In this document: one piece after another, positions 59,124-64,000 of the stretch | Layout: every line of letters begins with the position of its first letter | Position numbering within the stretch: the first letter of the stretch is position 1 | Assembly: GCA_022661535.1 (NCBI GenBank) | Contig: JAKULF010000001.1 | Location: 744,001-808,000, forward strand | Length of the DNA stretch: 64,000 nt | Direction: 5' to 3' | From: Eutypa lata | Lineage: Eukaryota; Ascomycota; Sordariomycetes; Xylariales; Diatrypaceae | The notes under the pieces: model-generated | The model's input: only the letters and a program-made list of their open reading frames with translations | What the model was told of the DNA's origin: nothing | Databases searched by the model: none | Translations under genes and position numbers: made by a program

Positions 59124-60439
59124 GAAGACTTCTTAAAGTCTAGCCTTGAGGGTGATAGAAAATGACACAATGGAATGAAAATACGCCCCTTGAATACACA
59201 GCAATGTCATCATTGCAAATTATATACTACCTTTCACAAATCGTAAAGGGGGAATATTATATCTCCGGTATGCTTAACGACTATTATAATATAACGCCAT
59301 CATCACATGTTGACTAAGTATTTAATCAATGGGGCTAAGAGACTTGAGTCGGCCAAATTATATAATAACTCCAGCCTCATATTGATTGGAAAGCTACTTA
59401 GTCATAGATTGACTTTGAATTATGAAGAACTATTATGATTATTGTATTTTAGTAATCCAGGAGACTATACTTCTTTGTAAGTTTGTCGAGTTGGTAATAT
59501 GTCGTTACTTTGAGGTGGGTAAAAATTGTTCCCGTAGGTCGCGGAGGACTATTGCCCATGTTGGATTAGAAACTTCTTCGCCCTGATATCATGAATTATC
59601 AGAGACCTCTAGGTAGTATATTCTTGAGACCATAAATCCATAATAAGTATACAGTAGATTTATTGTAGGTGCACATTAGGAATTTACCCCCTTTCACTAA
59701 AACCGTAACACGCAGAGAGGGTGACGTCTTGGGGTTGATAAAACATTATTCTATTCTTTAAGCGTGCATTTGCATTGACCAACACTAGCTACTTATATGT
59801 ATTATCGACCTTTTTGTAGTAGTTGAAGAGGCAAAATTGTTTTAATTTCGGCTTATCATTTCGATGCCGTCTCCCAAAGAAGTACTCGGAGTGTCTAGAG
59901 TCTTATTCAATGCGTTGTATTTCTCTTTCGAATTGGATATTTATTTCAATCTTCTTCCGCATGTGCATCATGTTAAGTGTCCGTAGTAACAATGCATAAC
60001 GCCTGATATATGGTTCAATTGGACGCAAAGCGGGAGTCGGCACTCGAGTAATCAGATTGGCCGAGCCGGTGTACATGTAGGTCAATCCAATCCGATCGCA
60101 CCTGGACGCGTTTCAAGGTAGCACTTAGTGATCACCGATTTTCTCCATAGACGTGAATAGAAAAGATTGGCCGGCTAAATTATGACAGTATAGAGTGACA
60201 GCAACGGAAGCATGTCATTGAAATGACCTTGTCGATTTAACCACTGAATCTTTACTAACCCTCCCAATTAAGATGAAATGCTGCCGCTCTAACCTGCCCT
60301 TGGCGAGGAACCAACTCACACCACCCCTATTTGGAAGACTGATATATAAGCAAGGCTAAGCTCCACATGACTGAACATGTTCCCTATATTTGTTTCTAAT
60401 CTTCCGACCTCTAGTTAAAACGCCACATACGAAACAAAA
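59124..60439. other. Divergent intergenic region with the CBM18 promoter
   Basis: Two genes start away from each other here (59123 leftward, 60440 rightward). No coding frame was recognised in the AT-rich 59200-59900 part. Confidence 0.45.
60343..60350 (+). promoter_or_regulatory. Likely TATA box of the CBM18 gene
   Basis: TATATAAG lies 90 nt before the ATG at 60440 in a GC-richer leader (ATATATAAGCAAGGCTAAGC), a normal distance for a fungal core promoter. Confidence 0.5.
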
Positions 60440-60908
60440 ATGGCAAGTTTCATATCGAAGCTAGCTTTTGCTCTGCTAACCGTAGCGGCACACGCGGAAG
60501 TGTCTACGGATGGTTCCTGTGGTGTAACCGGAGCTGGCGGCGAGAATGCCTATACGTGCCCCGGCGACATCCAGTGCTGCGCCGCCAGTGGCTGGTGCGG
60601 CTCGACGGAAGCGCATTGCTTGACGACCGTGGGCTGCCAGGCGGACTACTCCAACTCCACGGAGGCTTGCACAGAACCTGTGCCCGGTACCACTATCTCG
60701 CCTGATGGGACGTGTGGGACTGAGGGTGCTGGAGAGTACGGATATGTGTGTCCTACCGATGGCGATACCTGTTGTTCCAGCGCGCAAGTCCTCCTCAAGT
60801 TATGGGTTTAAGGCATATTCTAATGTATACAGTGGCTACTGTGGAGACACCGACGACCATTGCGGTGCCGATAGTGGTTGCCAGGCAGACTTCGGGACTT
60901 GTTCCTAG
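60440..60908 (+). CDS. Small secreted chitin-binding protein with two CBM18 domains
   Basis: Two exons, 60440-60783 and 60833-60908, total 420 nt and 139 residues. Signal peptide MASFISKLAFALLTVAAHA is followed by two hevein-type (CBM18) modules of about 45 residues. Module 1 has GSCGVTGAGG, CCAASGWCGSTEAHC and GCQADY; module 2 has GTCGTEGAGE, CCSSAGYCGDTDDHC and GCQADFGTC. The 49-nt intron starts GCAAGT rather than GTAAGT. Splicing there restores the module 2 pattern CCSxxGYCG exactly, with a CTAAT branch-like site and an ACAG acceptor. Without splicing the second module breaks after CCSSAQ. Proteins of this type bind chitin in the apoplast or cell wall and may shield or sequester it; the role here is inferred only from the domains. 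Confidence 0.88.
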
Positions 60909-61495
60909 AGAACCGCGAACAGAAACGTGATGTTATGTTATTTGACTACTGAAAAGGGGATATTGTCACTTAAGAGGGAAACGTGAAAATAGCTTAGGAC
61001 TTGTACAATTTTAAAAATTGTAGCTGTTGAAGTTTATGGTATATATTATTTCGATGTTTAGTTCTGAATGTACTAATTGTAAGCAAACTAAATATATCCT
61101 TATGTGTTCTTCAGTGCAAAGGGTGAATTTCTACGACCTAGAAATATAAATTTGTTTCTCGTGTCATTAATAGCCATATTTGCCATATACTGTAAAAACC
61201 GAGTTTCCATATACGTAGAAATAGGGATGTTTACTATGAAATGCTATCGGAATATTTTTGCCTTTTTTTGCTGGTGTACTTGAAGAGGGAAAGAGATGAG
61301 GGGGCAGGTTACGAGGAGTATTGATTAAGGCCAAGAAGTAACATGTATATTCTCATCTACCCAAGTTTCGTAGTTAGTTGTACACTAACTTCTATATATT
61401 CAGCTTCTTCTATCATCGGTGACGTAGTATTTCCCTGGTGTAAGTATATCACACTCGCCACATAATAATTGGGTTATCTACGAGCCAACTGAGTT
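60909..61495. other. Intergenic between convergent genes
   Basis: No gene was recognised. The CBM18 gene ends at 60908 (plus) and the sugar transporter ends at 61496 (minus). Confidence 0.45.
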
Positions 61496-63421
61496 TCAAG
61501 CTCTCCTCGTGGATTCGGGATGGACCTCGACTTGTTTGACCTCCGCGGAATCCTCGATATCATCCTTCTGGCCCATCATATCCTCACCGGGCATATGGTT
61601 CTCATCGACGTCAATCACCTTATCGCCGAAAGCAGCAGCGATCTCCTCGAGCGTCTTCCGTCTTGTCTCCGGGAAGTAGAAGTAGCCTATGACGAGGAAG
61701 AAGGCCGTGCAGCCGACGAAGACGTAGTAGTAGTTCTCGCGGATGTTCGCGAACGCGCTCGGGCCGGCCTCGGTGATGGCGACGTTGACAATGAAGTGCG
61801 ATGCTGCGGCGAGCCCCATGACCTTGCTCCGTATCCCGACCGGGAGGACCTCGGCGCCGTAGAGCCACGTCGTGCTATTCATCTGCTTGCATATTAACAT
61901 ATTGTCCTTGAGCATAACATCAAGTTTTTTTAGAAGAGTCTAGCAAAAGGTAATGATAAGACATAAAATAAGAAACCAAGCGACGTTTCCAGAAAACGTC
62001 GTCGAGGATTCAGGGGCAAGATGTTTTTATACATACCATTGAATAGTACAAGGCCACGAACAAGTAGATACCCAATATGGCAAAGCCCTTGCCGATTTGG
62101 CTGTCCGAGTTCTGGAAGAAGCGCTGCATCACGGCTGCGTATATCTCAATGAGGATGATTCCCGACATGCCGGTCAACATCATCTTGCGTCGACCCCACT
62201 GGTCTAGTAGGTATTTCGTCGAGATGGTGTTCGAGACGAATGCCACCGTGCCGTAAACTGCCGTCAAGGCTAGGATGGTTTGTCTCTCAATACCCAAGCC
62301 CTGGTAGAGAATCGTCTGGTAGTACTGGATGACATTTACACCAGTAAGACTAGTCACTATAGTACCGATTGTTAGTACTTGCATATTGAGGATAAATTGA
62401 ATACCCCAAATCTTTGTGACACACTACACTACTCCTAGCCATAGTCTGCAGCTGTAGTTGCGTGCGTATTACAAGAGATTCTAGGAGAAGAGTAGCATTA
62501 TTCTTACATGTCTGGACGGCTATCGATACCAGTGCTCGGCGTCGATAGAGCATGAACGTCTCCTTAATAGTTTTGACTTCGCGCGACATCTCATATTCGA
62601 TCTGAGCTTGCATGAAAGCAAACTCCCTCGTCATGTCCGACGCTTGCAAGTCACGTCGGATCTTCCCGAACGCCTCGCGGGCTTGGGTCACCTTGCCGCT
62701 GCGGATGAGTTGTCGCGGCGAGTTGGGCATGAAGGTTGAGAGGCCGACAAACATAATTACGCCCCACGGGATCTGGATGCCAAGGGGCAACCGCCATTGC
62801 ACCTGGCCGTACGGAGCATAGCCGCAAGCGAATCCAATCCAGTTAGACATCATCGTTCCGAACGAGATGCCACACCCGGAGATGCCACCAATAAGTCCCC
62901 GGCTCTCGGGAGCAGATATCTCGCTCAAGTAGATGGGTACAGTAGCAACCATTCCGCCCACTGCGATCCCTGCCAGTGCCCGGCCCGCGAGGAACATCCC
63001 TATGTTGATGGATGCGGTCTGAATGACCGTGCCGATCGTAACTATGATGCACATGAGCTGCATAAATCGAATACGTCCTAGTCTGTCGCCAGCGAAGGTC
63101 TGAACAAGGGCGCCCACGGCCTCACCGGCGATATAAACCGCCACGACTGCTCCAGTTAAGCCATTGGAAGGGTTGTGCATATAATCTTTCCAGCTAGTGT
63201 GAGCGATAGCTGCGAAGAAGTTGTCAGTTCAGTCCACGCCCTGTTTTTTTGAGAATTGTTACGAACTTGTAGTGGCTATGCCTGTGTCGAAACCCTGAGA
63301 ATCACAAACAAGTCATCAGTCCACTGCTCTCTCAATGCGAGAAACATGAGTTGAGACTCACAAAGAGGAAAGTTCCGATCGCCGCGAAGAGGGCTATCGC
63401 GATATTATACCACCGCGCCAT
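61496..63421 (-). CDS. MFS sugar transporter (SP family)
   Basis: Five exons: 63421-63362, 63294-63267, 63209-62508, 62356-62037 and 61882-61496, total 1497 nt and 498 residues. The second exon is only 28 nt. All introns have GT donors (GTGAGT, GTTCGT, GTAAGA, GTATGT) and AG acceptors. The protein is a 12-helix sugar porter: MARWYNIAIALFAAIGTFLFGFDTGIA in helix 1, GDRLGRIRFMQ (loop 2-3), PIYLSEISAPESRG (loop 4-5), PNSPRQLIRSGK at the start of the central loop, LTSLTGVNVIQYYQTI in helix 7, DQWGRRKMML (loop 8-9) and PETRRKTLEEIAAAFG after helix 12. An acidic cytosolic tail follows. It is a plasma-membrane proton-sugar symporter or facilitator; the sugar is not predicted. Confidence 0.92.
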
Positions 63422-64000
63422 GATGATAGGTTCCAGAGGCGACAAGAATATCTGCAAAGCTGGAGCCACAAAGACCGGTCACAATCGTGAATCAATAGCA
63501 ACTACTACGTATTGACCCGACTCTCTCGATTAGAGTTCTAAGGTATTTATAGGAACTACTCCTTCGATGGTCGAAGAGGGAGCAGGATGAATTTGTATCT
63601 TTCGAGCTACGCGATCGCAAGCGTTACCCCGTTACACATGTGGGACGACTTTCGGTCTTCGCGGGGAAATCACCGAAGCATCTATCTACGTAGTAACTAT
63701 AATGTCGCCGCATCACATTTAAAACCCTTGTTGTGCTGTAAGAGGGTCGCACTCTATACAGTGGAACCGTTACTTGCTTATAAACCTTACCATCATACTG
63801 CTCAAACGTACTCCTTAAGCTGGACAAAAGCTATCTCTTCCACGACAGAACATGGTTGATCACCTCGAATTATCGAAATAGTACCTAAAAAGGCCCATCC
63901 CTTTGCCAACGCGGTCCACTTTGTCCCATGATCATACCCAACTATGTTTCCTTTCTAACTTAGATTTGTGTAGTTCAGTGAGTCGACCTTGGGGTAAATG
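63422..64000. other. Right-edge intergenic, upstream of the sugar transporter
   Basis: The promoter of the minus-strand transporter should lie here. A TATAAATA-like motif lies about 120 nt upstream of its start. The ORF at 63587-63859 has no recognisable domain. Confidence 0.4.

Noticed and set aside
1..64000. CRISPR arrays, bacterial-type operons, rRNA genes
   Set aside because: None were seen; the gene structures are spliced and eukaryotic.

Overview
This window looks like a chromosome segment of a filamentous ascomycete (Pezizomycotina, probably a Sordariomycete). The evidence is short spliceosomal introns of about 50-150 nt with GTAAGT-like donors and CTAAC/CTGAC-like branch sites, a fungal exocyst Sec3, an asco-type laccase with a DSGL tail, an AA9 lytic polysaccharide monooxygenase, a CBM18 protein, and AT-rich blocks that look RIP-mutated. 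The species cannot be named from the sequence alone. Exon models were built by hand; for each spliced gene the exon lengths sum to a whole number of codons.

Left part (1-25.5 kb): the 5' end of a mitochondrial methionyl-tRNA formyltransferase gene runs off the left edge, followed by fructose-1,6-bisphosphatase, both on the minus strand. After 3.7 kb without a clear gene come a 647-residue polyproline/polyglutamine membrane-anchored protein, a C4 zinc-motif membrane protein and a DAL5/Liz1-type MFS permease, all on the plus strand. A broken ankyrin-repeat gene with a truncated duplicate of its tail follows. After a 4.4 kb gene-poor stretch comes the large exocyst subunit Sec3 (minus strand, 4 exons, 1442 residues). 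A three-exon gene for an 80-residue Asn/Ser/Tyr/Gly-rich protein lies at 25.1-25.4 kb; its exons are too short for a plain ORF scan.

Middle part (25.5-43.9 kb): a secreted tannase/feruloyl esterase, then a degenerate region made of a 35-bp minisatellite (29.3-30.0 kb), an AT-rich block ending in a fold-back hairpin (30.0-31.0 kb) and two gene remnants (32.3-32.9 kb). Then come an AA9 monooxygenase, an S58 (DmpA-type) self-processing peptidase, a 2.1 kb AT-rich element with roughly 50-60 bp terminal inverted repeats (37.4-39.5 kb), hydroxyacid-oxoacid transhydrogenase and an alcohol acetyltransferase-family protein.

Right part (43.9-64 kb): a small four-helix membrane protein, a double-chromodomain protein with an AT-hook, a secreted laccase, a 5.3 kb gene-poor stretch, a metallo-beta-lactamase-fold protein, a small secreted double-CBM18 protein with an apparent GC-AG intron, and an SP-family sugar transporter.

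The genes do not form an obvious biosynthetic cluster. Four of them (AA9, laccase, tannase/feruloyl esterase, sugar transporter) fit extracellular plant-cell-wall breakdown and uptake; the rest are housekeeping (gluconeogenesis, secretion, mitochondrial translation and metabolism). Gene-rich stretches alternate with decayed repeats, which is typical of a RIP-active genome.
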